Source: Fusobacterium mortiferum (GTDB lineage Bacteria > Fusobacteriota > Fusobacteriia > Fusobacteriales > Fusobacteriaceae). From it: a stretch of 64,000 nucleotides of DNA. This document shows, piece after piece, positions 1-8,626 of this stretch. Position 1 is the first letter of the stretch. Every line of letters begins with the position of its first letter. The position numbers and the translations under genes are program-made. The stretch is from positions 62,001 through 126,000 of the forward strand of contig NZ_JACSNP010000004.1 in assembly GCF_016900045.1 (NCBI RefSeq). Direction: 5' to 3'. The notes beneath the pieces were generated by a model that ran no database searches, was not told where the DNA came from, and saw only the letters and a list, made by a program, of their open reading frames with translations.

Positions 1-149
1 TTTAATAGAGATGTTCCTTTAACTTTCTTTCCAGCTTCGTTTTCAACTTCTATTTGAGAAGAAAAAGTCTTAGCTAAGCTAACGAACTCATTTCCTGGTC
101 TTGTATGTAATCCAGTTTCGTTTGTAATTTCAACAGTTTTACTTGTCAT
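1..149 (-). CDS. ptsH: HPr phosphocarrier protein, N-terminal part (cut by window edge)
   Basis: HPr relays phosphate from enzyme I to the sugar-specific EIIA proteins of the phosphotransferase system in the cytoplasm. The first 49 codons are visible and start at the ATG at 149-147, preceded by a GAGAGGGTGG ribosome site. The reading begins MTSKTVEITNETGLHTRPG, which holds the classic HPr active-site motif GLHTRPG with the phosphorylated His at residue 15. The region around Ser46 (KGTSLL) also fits the regulatory-serine segment of low-GC HPr proteins. HPr is normally about 85-90 residues, so roughly 40 residues lie outside the window. It diverges from the hydroxy-acid dehydrogenase gene. Identification is firm. 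Confidence 0.93.
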   Translation of the reverse strand, partial: MTSKTVEITNETGLHTRPGNEFVSLAKTFSSQIEVENEAGKKVKGTSLL

Positions 150-197
150 GTTTCTTCCACCCTCTCTTAACTTTATAAAAATTCTCTCATTATCAAT

Positions 198-226
198 AGA
201 TTACTTCATTTTCCAAAATTTGTCAA
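198..226 (-). promoter_or_regulatory. Putative sigma-70 promoter of ptsH
   Basis: Read on the minus strand, TTGACA (226-221) is followed after exactly 17 bases by TAATCT (203-198), about 50 bases upstream of the HPr start codon. Prediction by eye only. Confidence 0.55.
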
Positions 227-275
227 TTTTTTTTTAAATAAGTTATCAACTTATTATTAATTTGTTCTGTTTTAA

Positions 276-304
276 TTGACAATGTAATTATAATGGTATA
301 TCAT
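276..304 (+). promoter_or_regulatory. Putative sigma-70 promoter of the hydroxy-acid dehydrogenase / asparaginase operon
   Basis: TTGACA (276-281) and TATCAT (299-304) are separated by 17 bases, about 45 bases before the TTG start at 348. The same -10 hexamer TATCAT with a 17-base spacer occurs in front of aspA. Confidence 0.5.
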
Positions 305-347
305 AAAAAGTAAGAAATTTATCACTATTTAAGGGAGATGGATTAAA

Positions 348-1364
348 TTGGATATAAAAATTCTAAAAGAAAATGCTCGTGAAAAAATGAAAGGATATTG
401 TAATCTGTGTAAAACTTGTGATGGTATATGGTGTGCTGGTAAGGTTCCTGGTATGGGAGGAACAGGTACTGGTTCATCATTTAAGATAAATTATGAAAAT
501 TTAAAAAAAATAAAACTTGTTCTTAGAACAATACATAGTGCTACTGAGCCAGAATTAACTTGCTCTTTCTTTGGTAAAGAACTATCTTTTCCAGTATTTG
601 GTGCCCCTATTACAGGTACAAAATTTAATATGGGAGGAGGAGTTACAGAGGAAGAATACTGTAACGATATTATAGAAGGTTGTTTAGAAGCTGGTAGTAT
701 AGGTATGATAGGAGATACTGGAGATCCTACTTGTTATGAATTTGGACTAAAGGCTATAAAAAAAGTTGGAGGACTTGGAATAGCTATTATAAAACCTAGA
801 AGTAATGAGGAGATAATCAAAAGAATAAAGATGGCTGAAGAAGCTGGAGCTATTGCTGTAGGTGTAGATTTAGATGGAGCTGGACTTGTTACTATGAAAC
901 TATTTGGACAACCTGTTGGTCCAAAATCTATAAAGGATTTAAAAGAGTTAGTAAAATCTACAAAACTTCCATTTATAGCAAAGGGAATTATGAGTGTTGA
1001 TGAAGCTTTAGCCTGTGTAGAGGCTGGGGTAGATACTATTGTAGTATCAAATCACGGTGGTAGAGTCTTAGATTACTGCCAAGCAAGTTGTGATATATTA
1101 GAAGATATTGTAAAAGCTGTAGGAGATAAAATCACTGTCTTAGCAGATGGTTCTGTAAGAGAGGGAGTAGATGTTTTAAAATATTTAGCTATGGGAGCTA
1201 AGGGAGTACTTGTTGGAAGACCTCTTATCTGGGGTTCTATAGGTGGAAGAAAAGAGGGAGTAACTACTATTATGAACACCCTAAAATCTCAACTTTCTCA
1301 AGCTATGATTTTAACAGGAACTAGAGATGTAAAATCTGTTCCTAACAAAATTATAACTAAATAA
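348..1364 (+). CDS. FMN-dependent alpha-hydroxy-acid oxidising protein (lactate dehydrogenase-like)
   Basis: This is a TIM-barrel flavoprotein of the glycolate oxidase / L-lactate dehydrogenase (FMN) family, 338 residues. Visible family features are the AKGIMSVDEA strand with its flavin-contacting Lys, the catalytic-loop motif SNHGGR near residue 235, and the phosphate-binding tail ADGSVREGVDVLKYLAMGA then VGRPLIWG. The N-terminus carries a Cys cluster C18-x2-C21-x2-C24-x4-C29, a feature I associate with anaerobe members of this family and which could bind a metal or Fe-S centre (inference). The start is TTG at 348, spaced well from AAGGGAGA at 331-338. It lies directly upstream of asparaginase and is probably cotranscribed with it. 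The true substrate (lactate, glycolate or another 2-hydroxy acid) cannot be told from sequence. Confidence 0.85.
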   Translation: MDIKILKENAREKMKGYCNLCKTCDGIWCAGKVPGMGGTGTGSSFKINYENLKKIKLVLRTIHSATEPELTCSFFGKELSFPVFGAPITGTKFNMGGGVTEEEYCNDIIEGCLEAGSIGMIGDTGDPTCYEFGLKAIKKVGGLGIAIIKPRSNEEIIKRIKMAEEAGAIAVGVDLDGAGLVTMKLFGQPVGPKSIKDLKELVKSTKLPFIAKGIMSVDEALACVEAGVDTIVVSNHGGRVLDYCQASCDILEDIVKAVGDKITVLADGSVREGVDVLKYLAMGAKGVLVGRPLIWGSIGGRKEGVTTIMNTLKSQLSQAMILTGTRDVKSVPNKIITK

Positions 1365-1380
1365 TCAGGTGATAAAATTG

Positions 1381-2799
1381 ATGTTAGATAAGATAATGAT
1401 AATTAATACTGGAGGAACTATAGGAATGGTCCACAGTGATGAAAATGACCCTAATAGTCCCTTAAGACCAGCTAATGATTGGCACGAAATAACTAAGGAG
1501 CACCCTATCCTAAACAAATACTCCACAGATTACTATCAATTTGATCCTTTGATAGATTCTTCCGATATGTCTCCAGAGACTTGGAAGGATATAGCAAAAT
1601 TTATCTCTAAAAATTATGATAAATATAGAGGATTTGTAATTTTACATGGTACAGATACTATGGCTTTTACAGCTTCAGCTCTGTCATTTATGTTAAAAAA
1701 TCTTGATAAACCAGTTGTTTTAACTGGTTCCCAAGTTCCACTACAATTTCCGAGAAGTGATGCTTTACAAAATCTTATCACAGCTATACACATAGCTGGA
1801 AATGAGCTTTATGGAGTAAAACTTATTCCAGAGGTTTGTATATTCTTTAGGGATACTCTACTTAGAGGTAACCGTTCTAGAAAAATAGATGCTACAAATT
1901 ACTTTGGTTTCTCCTCTCCTAATTATCCAGCTATAGCTGAAGTTGGTGCAGATATCAGAGTTATTAAGGATAGAATACTTCCTGCAACTAAAGAAAAATT
2001 CTATGTAGATGCTGTAATTGATAGTGAGGTTATAGTTTTAGAATTATTCCCAGGATTAAAACCAGCATACCTAAAAACTATTTTTGAAAATAATAGTATC
2101 AAAGGAGTTATATTAAAAACCTTTGGAAATGGAAACGCCCCTACTAACAAGGAATTTTTAGATGTCTTAGAATATATCTCATCTAAGGGTATTGTAATAG
2201 TAGATATCACTCAATGTACTCGTGGATTTGTAAAGATGGGACTATATGAGGCTAGTGCAAAACTTACAGATGTAGGAGTTATCAGTGGTGTTGACTTAAC
2301 CCCAGAAGCTGCCGTTACAAAGCTTATGTATCTTTTAGGAAAAAATCTACCTATTGAAGAGGTCAAAAGACTTATGCAGATAGATATGTGTGGGGAGCAA
2401 ACTATTAGCCAGTATGATTTTCTTACTGAAGAGTTTAGAGATAGCTTTTCAGATAACTTTGAATATGAACTAGAGATTCCTAGTTCACTAAAGAAAGAGG
2501 ACCTTATAGAAGCTGTTGTGAGAATAAAAAATATATCTGAAAGAGAGAGCTGGAGTGAAGAGTTAAATATATCTGTTACTATTGAAGGTAAAAACTCTAA
2601 TTCTAGTGAGCAACTAAAGATTAATAACAATATTAATAAGATTTTACCTAGTGAGAAGAAAAACTTCCACGCTATATTTAATCATACTATAAAGTCTATC
2701 ATTGATAAAAATGATAAATTAAAAATAAAAGTTCAGAGCAATATGAAAATCTCTATGGAGGCTATAAAGTTTTCAATATTCTCAGAGTATTTAAGATAA
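1381..2799 (+). CDS. Type I-like L-asparaginase with C-terminal extension
   Basis: Hydrolyses L-asparagine to aspartate and ammonia; aspA downstream then makes fumarate, so the two genes form a degradation route. The first catalytic motif is NTGGTIGM at residues 9-16 (nucleophile Thr10) and the second is HGTDTM at 89-94 (Thr91-Asp92). I place the start at ATG 1381, eight bases after AGGTGA at 1367-1372; TTG 1378 is an alternative. Ordinary bacterial asparaginases have 330-350 residues, whereas this one has 472. The extra C-terminal part of about 110 residues, from roughly residue 360, is rich in alternating hydrophobic/charged strands and looks like a beta-sandwich; its role is unknown. There is no signal peptide, so the enzyme is cytoplasmic. 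The gene begins just 16 bases after the upstream stop codon. Confidence 0.9.
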   Translation: MLDKIMIINTGGTIGMVHSDENDPNSPLRPANDWHEITKEHPILNKYSTDYYQFDPLIDSSDMSPETWKDIAKFISKNYDKYRGFVILHGTDTMAFTASALSFMLKNLDKPVVLTGSQVPLQFPRSDALQNLITAIHIAGNELYGVKLIPEVCIFFRDTLLRGNRSRKIDATNYFGFSSPNYPAIAEVGADIRVIKDRILPATKEKFYVDAVIDSEVIVLELFPGLKPAYLKTIFENNSIKGVILKTFGNGNAPTNKEFLDVLEYISSKGIVIVDITQCTRGFVKMGLYEASAKLTDVGVISGVDLTPEAAVTKLMYLLGKNLPIEEVKRLMQIDMCGEQTISQYDFLTEEFRDSFSDNFEYELEIPSSLKKEDLIEAVVRIKNISERESWSEELNISVTIEGKNSNSSEQLKINNNINKILPSEKKNFHAIFNHTIKSIIDKNDKLKIKVQSNMKISMEAIKFSIFSEYLR

Positions 2800-2811
2800 T
2801 AATTAATTTTC

Positions 2812-2855
2812 AAAAAGATAATTTATGGTTAAAAATATCCATATTTTATCTTTTT
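2812..2855 (+). terminator. Rho-independent terminator after asparaginase
   Basis: Arms at 2812-2828 and 2839-2855 pair almost fully (AAAAAGATAA with TTATCTTTTT, then ATGG with CCAT) around a short A-rich loop, and the 3' arm runs into a T tract. It follows the asparaginase stop by a dozen bases. Confidence 0.75.
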
Positions 2856-2857
2856 TT

Positions 2858-3171
2858 CTTTTATTTTCAAGTAATTTTCGATTATTTTTTATCCGTTTTA
2901 TTTTATTTAACTATAAAAAAGAAAATAAATTTTTATATTTTTGGTGTAAAACTTTTATTTCTGTTTTTTATTAAAACTTATTTTATTTTATTACAATTAA
3001 AACAATTTTTTGTCAATATTTTCTATTTTTATTTGTGATAATTTATTTTTATTTTCTATATTTCTTCTACATATATTTTTAAAATTATTTATTTTATATA
3101 TAATTATTTAGATAATATATGTTTTTTAAAATGATTAATATATTTTTTGAAATCATTTTTCTATTTTTTGG
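2858..3171. other. Extremely AT-rich noncoding stretch upstream of aspA
   Basis: About 310 bases made almost only of A and T, without any ORF of substance, RNA gene or convincing repeat. Only the aspA promoter follows it. Long A/T runs of this kind can act as UP-elements or curved DNA, but nothing specific can be claimed. Confidence 0.6.
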
Positions 3172-3200
3172 TTGAAAAAAGATCAAAATAAAAGTATCAT
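3172..3200 (+). promoter_or_regulatory. Putative sigma-70 promoter of aspA
   Basis: TTGAAA (3172-3177) and TATCAT (3195-3200) are separated by 17 bases, 43 bases before the aspA ATG. Confidence 0.5.
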
Positions 3201-3242
3201 AATATTATAAGATAGATTTCTAAATAGTTGGAGGAATTCAAA

Positions 3243-4664
3243 ATGGAAAAATTTAGATTAGAGAGCGATTCAATTGGTACTTTAGAAGTTCCTGCTGGAG
3301 CTTACTATGGAGTACAATCTTTAAGAGGAAAAAATAATTTTCATATTACAGGATATACACTTAGTGATACATTTATTACAGCCCTTGCCTATGTAAAAAA
3401 AGCTACTTCAAGAGCTAACTATGAAGCTGGGGTAATCTCTAAAGAAGTGGAAGAGGCTATGATACAAGCTGCTGATGAGATTATAGCTGGAAAATTTAGA
3501 GACCAATTCATAACTGATGTTATACAGGGTGGAGCTGGAACATCTATGAATATGAACATGAATGAGGTTATTGCCAATAGAGCAAATGAGATTTTAGGTG
3601 GAGAGCTTGGAAAATATGATAGATGCCACCCAAATGACCATGTTAACTATGGACAATCTACTAATGACGTTGTACCTACTGCTGGAAAGCTTACAGTTCA
3701 ACTCCTTATAAAAGACCTACTTACAGATTTACAATATCTTTATGATACTTTACAAGCTAAGGGAGAGGAATTTGACCATGTCATAAAAATGGGTAGAACA
3801 CACCTTCAAGATGCTGTACCTATTAGACTAGGACAGGAGTTTAGAGCCTTTTCTCAACCTGTGCTTAGAGATATAAAAAGAATCTCTTCTGCCGTTGAAG
3901 AGTTAACATATGTAAATATGGGGGCTACTGCTGTGGGAACTGGTATTAACGCTGATGTAGAGTATGTAAAAAATGTTGTAAGAATACTTTCAGAGGTTAC
4001 TGGTTTTGAATTTAAACAATCTTCTGACCTTGTAGATGGAACTAGAAACCTAGATAGCTTTGTATGGTTGTCTTCAGCTTTAAAAACTTGTGCTGTAAAC
4101 CTTTCTAAAACAGCTAATGATATAAGACTTATGGCTTCTGGTCCTAAAGCTGGTCTAGCGGAAATTCTACTTCCTCAACAACAACCAGGTTCATCTATTA
4201 TGCCAGGAAAAGTAAATCCAGTTATCCCAGAGGTATTAAACCAAGTTTGTTTCCAAATATTTGGTAACGATATAACTATTACAAAGGCTGCTGAAGCTGG
4301 ACAACTAGAACTAAATGTTTTTGAACCAGTTCTATTTTTTAACCTATTCCAATCAATAGAGATTCTTAAAAACGGAATTGTTACTTTTATAGAAAATTGC
4401 TTGAAAGGAATCACTGCTCAAGAGGAAAACTGTAAATATTGGGTAGATAGAAGCGTTGGAATAATTACTGCCCTAAATCCTCATATAGGATATAAAAATG
4501 CTGCTGATATAGCTAAGGAATCTATCAGAACTGGTATTCCTGTAGCTCAAATAGTCCTACAAAGAGGATTACTTTCTAAAGAAGAGTTAGATATCATATT
4601 AAATCCATTTGAGATGACTAAACCTGGTATCCCTGGGAAAGCTTTATTAAAGAAAAAAAGATAG
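3243..4664 (+). CDS. aspA: Aspartate ammonia-lyase
   Basis: Deaminates L-aspartate reversibly to fumarate and ammonia; in amino-acid-fermenting anaerobes fumarate then serves as electron acceptor. The 473-residue product belongs to the fumarase/aspartase superfamily. Its signature GSSIMPGKVN starts at residue 316, with the catalytic-loop Ser318. Earlier superfamily motifs are GAGTSMNMNMNEV and GRTHLQDAVP. The distinction from class II fumarase rests on overall wording such as the GTSMNMN block and the genomic pairing with asparaginase. The start is ATG 3243, six bases after GGAGGA at 3231-3236. The gene ends at the hairpin at 4682-4730, so it is probably monocistronic from its own promoter. 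Confidence 0.93.
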   Translation: MEKFRLESDSIGTLEVPAGAYYGVQSLRGKNNFHITGYTLSDTFITALAYVKKATSRANYEAGVISKEVEEAMIQAADEIIAGKFRDQFITDVIQGGAGTSMNMNMNEVIANRANEILGGELGKYDRCHPNDHVNYGQSTNDVVPTAGKLTVQLLIKDLLTDLQYLYDTLQAKGEEFDHVIKMGRTHLQDAVPIRLGQEFRAFSQPVLRDIKRISSAVEELTYVNMGATAVGTGINADVEYVKNVVRILSEVTGFEFKQSSDLVDGTRNLDSFVWLSSALKTCAVNLSKTANDIRLMASGPKAGLAEILLPQQQPGSSIMPGKVNPVIPEVLNQVCFQIFGNDITITKAAEAGQLELNVFEPVLFFNLFQSIEILKNGIVTFIENCLKGITAQEENCKYWVDRSVGIITALNPHIGYKNAADIAKESIRTGIPVAQIVLQRGLLSKEELDIILNPFEMTKPGIPGKALLKKKR

Positions 4665-4681
4665 TTTCATTGTAACAAAAT

Positions 4682-4730
4682 GGGGCTGTTGCAAATTAAT
4701 GATTAAAAATCATCAATTTGCAACAGTCCC
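4682..4730 (+). terminator. Long hairpin after aspA, terminator or palindromic element remnant
   Basis: Arms 4682-4703 and 4709-4730 form a 22-base stem (one G:T, one A:C) with loop TAAAA. The stem begins GGGGCTGTTGCAAA. The T tract that follows is interrupted (TTAGTTTCTTTT). It can serve as the aspA terminator, but the GGnnCTGTTGCAAA wording also resembles the ends of IS6-family elements, and it sits on the left border of the defence island. Confidence 0.6.
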
Positions 4731-4731
4731 T

Positions 4732-5017
4732 TAGTTTCTTTTATTTAAATATTTTTAAGGCACATTCTTATAAGTTGTATTCTATCAATTAAAATAATAT
4801 TTTACCTTAGTCTAATTTTTATTATAAATTCTTTCTCCTCATCAAACTTTTAATAAAGAAAGTCTATTCTCACATAATACTTTTATTATCTTTGTAATTA
4901 TTCTTTTTTTTATAATTTTACAATTTGAAGATAATTATCTTGTAATCTATTCATTCTAAAAATAAAATATACCTTATAAAAATTTAAAAGTTTTTGCTTC
5001 AGACTTTTATACTTTTT
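4732..5017. other. AT-rich intergenic spacer between aspA and the island
   Basis: No gene seen. Near its right end a short stem AAAAGT / ACTTTT (4986-4991 with 5003-5008) lies just beyond the stop codon of the minus-strand 1202-aa gene and could be its weak terminator. Confidence 0.4.
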
Positions 5018-8000
5018 CTATTTTAATTCTTCTAAAAATTTTTCAAATTCTCCTAATACCACATATTTAATATCACTCTCAAATAGTGGATTTTTAAGAA
5101 AAATATTGTTTGTATAAGTTAAAAAAATAGGAATAATATTAATATCTTTTTTAAAATTATATTTTTTATTGCTGATAATAGTAGATATATTTTCTTTCAA
5201 ATATTTTTGTCTTTTTAAAAGTTGGTCTATATAAGAAAATTTACTTTTACTAGACTTTTTATAAAAGATTTTAGTCATAGTATTTTTTAAATCTTTAGTA
5301 CAAAAATCTTGTGTTATGTACTTACACTCAATATTTAAAACTAAATTTCTATCAGGAGAAAATACTAAAACATCAAAATCTCCTCCAATTTCTTCAACCA
5401 AAGGATGATTTCCATCTTTATCAAATTTTCTTAGATCAACTTCTCTTTCAACTATAGAAAATCCTTTAATTTTAAGTATTTCAACTACTTTATCAACTAA
5501 TTTTTTTTGAAAAAGTTCAGCAAGATTATCAACTGTATTTTGTATTTCTTGATATTCATTTCTATATGGTAATTTTCCATTTAAAATATGTCGAAAAAAT
5601 ACATGCATTGTTCTTTCACAACTCTCTCTAGAGAAATAATAAAATTCTCTTACTTTAATCAATGGCTTTATTGTCAAACGATAAGGTCTTTTATTAATTT
5701 CATCATAAGGTATAAATCCTTTTTCTTTTAGCTTATTATTTTCTAAAATACTTCCTAATTTTGAGGAATCAAGTAACATAAAGTCTATAATCTTCTCAAC
5801 TTCTTCTGTTTCATTTTCTTTTAAAATTTTAATTAATTCATTTTTTGTTACCATAATAACTTTTTCTAAAGAAGAATCATAGTTTTTTAAAATATCTAAT
5901 TTATTCAAAAAAGTTGTAAAGGTAAAATAATATTTTTCAAGGAATATTTGATTCAACTTTGAAAAAAATTCTTCTTTTTCTTCTTTTGAAAGGAGAAATT
6001 CAATATCATTTCCTTCATAAATAGAATTAATTATATATTTCTGCCAATCAAGTATTTTTTTCTCCATTGGATTTATAGCAGAAAGTAAATAATTATTTTT
6101 TATATTTAGTATAATATCTGTATCTATCTCATAATATATCATTTCTATTAAATAATAAACTTCTAAGATTTTTTGTCCAAAAGCATATAAATAATATAAA
6201 TCATCTAAAGTAATCTTTTTATCTCCATAAATATTTTTATATAATATATTTTCTAAAAGAAAAGTTAAAACTTTATAACTTTCTATATATTCTTGTTCTT
6301 TTTTCAAATAATAATCTGTAGTTTTGTAATAAATATTATTTTGATAAATTTCTTTATTAACTTTATTAGCAAAAAATATATCATCAAGGATTTCAAGTAT
6401 ACTTTTTACTATACTTACATCATATTTAACTAAAATTTCAAATAATTTTTGATTTAGCAATGTTCTAATATTTTGTAATACTTCTAGACTACTTTTACTA
6501 TCATAATTTCCAGGTAGTATTCCATTACTCTTTAATAATATAGCTATTTCTTTATTAATTTTAATAAAATATTTTTCATCAACTTCAAAACTATAATAAG
6601 GATTTCTATTTGGAATAACACTTCTAATCTGTGTTAATTTAAATTCGCTTTGTTGTTTCCAAAAATCTCTAACCTTATTTGAAAAAATGTTTTTAGTTTT
6701 TATAAAATTTAAACTTTTAAGTATTTCTATAAAAAGTTCAAGCTCTAATTTTTTAGTAAAATCTTTTATAAATTCATTTTTAGCTTTTTCAATATCTATA
6801 ATAACTCGAACTAAACTTTTATTTTTATCACTTAAAGTACTAATTCTAAAAATTTCTACTGGCTTCAATTGTTTTAATGATAAAAATTCTTCTTTTTCTA
6901 AAAGTTGAATAGGTAGAAGTTTTATAAAAATATTTTTGGATTCTAAAAAATATTCTTCCTTAATTAATAAATATCTAAAATCAATAAAATATTTTTCTAT
7001 CATTGAACTTATATCATTAATGAAGAACTTATTATCATTCCAAATTTCTCCAGAAAAATGAGCTTTAAGGATGTTTATACAAACTAAACTATTTTTTAAT
7101 TTTACATATTTAGAAAAATCCTTAGTCCTAAAATTATAGAAATGTATTTTAGTTTTTTCTTTTGATTTTTTCCAATTACAAGGATGTCCATACCTTTTAA
7201 ACTCTAATTCCAAACATTTTTTCTTTAAACTTTCAATTCTATAGATTTCTGCACTTTGAGAATCAATAAATCCTTTTATATAGTCTTCAGCTCCTCTAAT
7301 AATTTCTCCATTGCTTAACTTAAAGGTTGAAAATAAATTTATTCTTTCAAGTGATATAAAATTATCATATTTTTGAAGAAAATCTTCATATTCTTTAATT
7401 TCGTCTAATTTTTCTATTTCATCAAAAATATAACTAAATTCAAAAAATAACAATGATTGATATAAACTATTTTCAGAGAAAAAAATAGGAATATTATCTG
7501 GAACTAATTGAAGATTTATTTTATAAAATTTAACTTTTTTTATATTATCAATCAATAAAAATTTATTATTAAAATGAGAATAAAATTTAAATTTATCTTC
7601 TAGTATTTTTTCTTTATCATTTTGTAATATCTTTTCAATTTCTAAGTTGTTTTCAATATTGGAAGTAAAGAATAAATATAATTCTTCTCCTATTATAAAT
7701 CCAAAATCATATATAAAATCTTTTTTATCGCTATTTATCAAATAAAAACAACTTTTATAGTCATCATCAAATCTATTCAATACATATAAAACTACTCCTA
7801 TTTTTATATATTTATAAAAAATATCATTTTCTAAAAGTGGTTTCTTTTTCTCTTTATAAAAATATAGTAAATTAATTATAATATCTCTTGAAAACAAAGG
7901 ATAATACTCTCCATTATACTTGCATGATAATGGACTTGGAATAGCTTGTACCCAATTTTCTTCAATATTATTTAAAGAATTTACTTTAGAAGAATTTTCA

Positions 8001-8626
8001 AAAATATTAATATCTAGCATTTCATTAGAGCAAAATTCTTTTATTTTATAAAAATTTTCTTTTAAATATTTCCAATAATCATAATTAGGAACTTCAAAAT
8101 TTCCTTTCTCAATATCCTTATTTGAATTATTTAATATAATTATTCTCAATGTCATTTCTAAATAGTTTAATATAATTTTAAAATCTATTCTAAAATTTTC
8201 CTTATTTGGAATATAACAATATAAAGCATCAAATAATGAATAATACTCATATAAATAGCTATATATTCCTTCTGAAAAAACAGAATAATTTTTTTTATCA
8301 AAGAAAAAACTAATATCTCCTTTTTCTATTTCTAAAATACAATCTTCTTCTAAATAAAAACCTAAATTTAAAAATATAGAAATAATCTCTTTACAAAACT
8401 TTTTAAATTCTTTATAAGAAGTAATTCTTTGTGTATTTTCTTCTTGTTTTTCATCTAAACTAGCTAAAACATAATTAATAATATATATTTTGTGTAAGCT
8501 TGTTCTATTGTTAGGAAACCAAGAATTAAGAATATAAATAGACAAAATTACATCTTCTCTTTTATATTTGTTATAAATATTCCTTAATTTAGTGTATACA
8601 TCTATATTTGCTACTTCACAATTCAT
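5018..8626 (-). CDS. 1202-aa protein with C-terminal PD-(D/E)XK nuclease-like domain, partner of SIR2 gene
   Basis: I do not recognise the family. Residues 1 to about 1030 are a long, mostly helical, Lys/Asn/Ile-rich region without Walker A, HD, TIR or DNA-binding motifs that I can see. Near the C-terminus there is a restriction-endonuclease-like core: GGDFDVLVF (Asp1083/Asp1085), a turn, then LNIECKY with Glu1100 and Lys1102, giving the D-x14-E-x-K pattern of PD-(D/E)XK nucleases, and Glu1078/1079 upstream. The domain ends in further strands such as NIIPIFLTY. It is the second gene of a two-gene unit: its ATG overlaps the SIR2 stop by four bases (ATGA), implying coupled translation and probably a shared complex. 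Codon usage is very AT-rich. A role in phage defence is inferred from the partner and island, not shown. The nuclease call is fair; the rest is unknown. Confidence 0.7.
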   Translation of the reverse strand: MNCEVANIDVYTKLRNIYNKYKREDVILSIYILNSWFPNNRTSLHKIYIINYVLASLDEKQEENTQRITSYKEFKKFCKEIISIFLNLGFYLEEDCILEIEKGDISFFFDKKNYSVFSEGIYSYLYEYYSLFDALYCYIPNKENFRIDFKIILNYLEMTLRIIILNNSNKDIEKGNFEVPNYDYWKYLKENFYKIKEFCSNEMLDINIFENSSKVNSLNNIEENWVQAIPSPLSCKYNGEYYPLFSRDIIINLLYFYKEKKKPLLENDIFYKYIKIGVVLYVLNRFDDDYKSCFYLINSDKKDFIYDFGFIIGEELYLFFTSNIENNLEIEKILQNDKEKILEDKFKFYSHFNNKFLLIDNIKKVKFYKINLQLVPDNIPIFFSENSLYQSLLFFEFSYIFDEIEKLDEIKEYEDFLQKYDNFISLERINLFSTFKLSNGEIIRGAEDYIKGFIDSQSAEIYRIESLKKKCLELEFKRYGHPCNWKKSKEKTKIHFYNFRTKDFSKYVKLKNSLVCINILKAHFSGEIWNDNKFFINDISSMIEKYFIDFRYLLIKEEYFLESKNIFIKLLPIQLLEKEEFLSLKQLKPVEIFRISTLSDKNKSLVRVIIDIEKAKNEFIKDFTKKLELELFIEILKSLNFIKTKNIFSNKVRDFWKQQSEFKLTQIRSVIPNRNPYYSFEVDEKYFIKINKEIAILLKSNGILPGNYDSKSSLEVLQNIRTLLNQKLFEILVKYDVSIVKSILEILDDIFFANKVNKEIYQNNIYYKTTDYYLKKEQEYIESYKVLTFLLENILYKNIYGDKKITLDDLYYLYAFGQKILEVYYLIEMIYYEIDTDIILNIKNNYLLSAINPMEKKILDWQKYIINSIYEGNDIEFLLSKEEKEEFFSKLNQIFLEKYYFTFTTFLNKLDILKNYDSSLEKVIMVTKNELIKILKENETEEVEKIIDFMLLDSSKLGSILENNKLKEKGFIPYDEINKRPYRLTIKPLIKVREFYYFSRESCERTMHVFFRHILNGKLPYRNEYQEIQNTVDNLAELFQKKLVDKVVEILKIKGFSIVEREVDLRKFDKDGNHPLVEEIGGDFDVLVFSPDRNLVLNIECKYITQDFCTKDLKNTMTKIFYKKSSKSKFSYIDQLLKRQKYLKENISTIISNKKYNFKKDINIIPIFLTYTNNIFLKNPLFESDIKYVVLGEFEKFLEELK

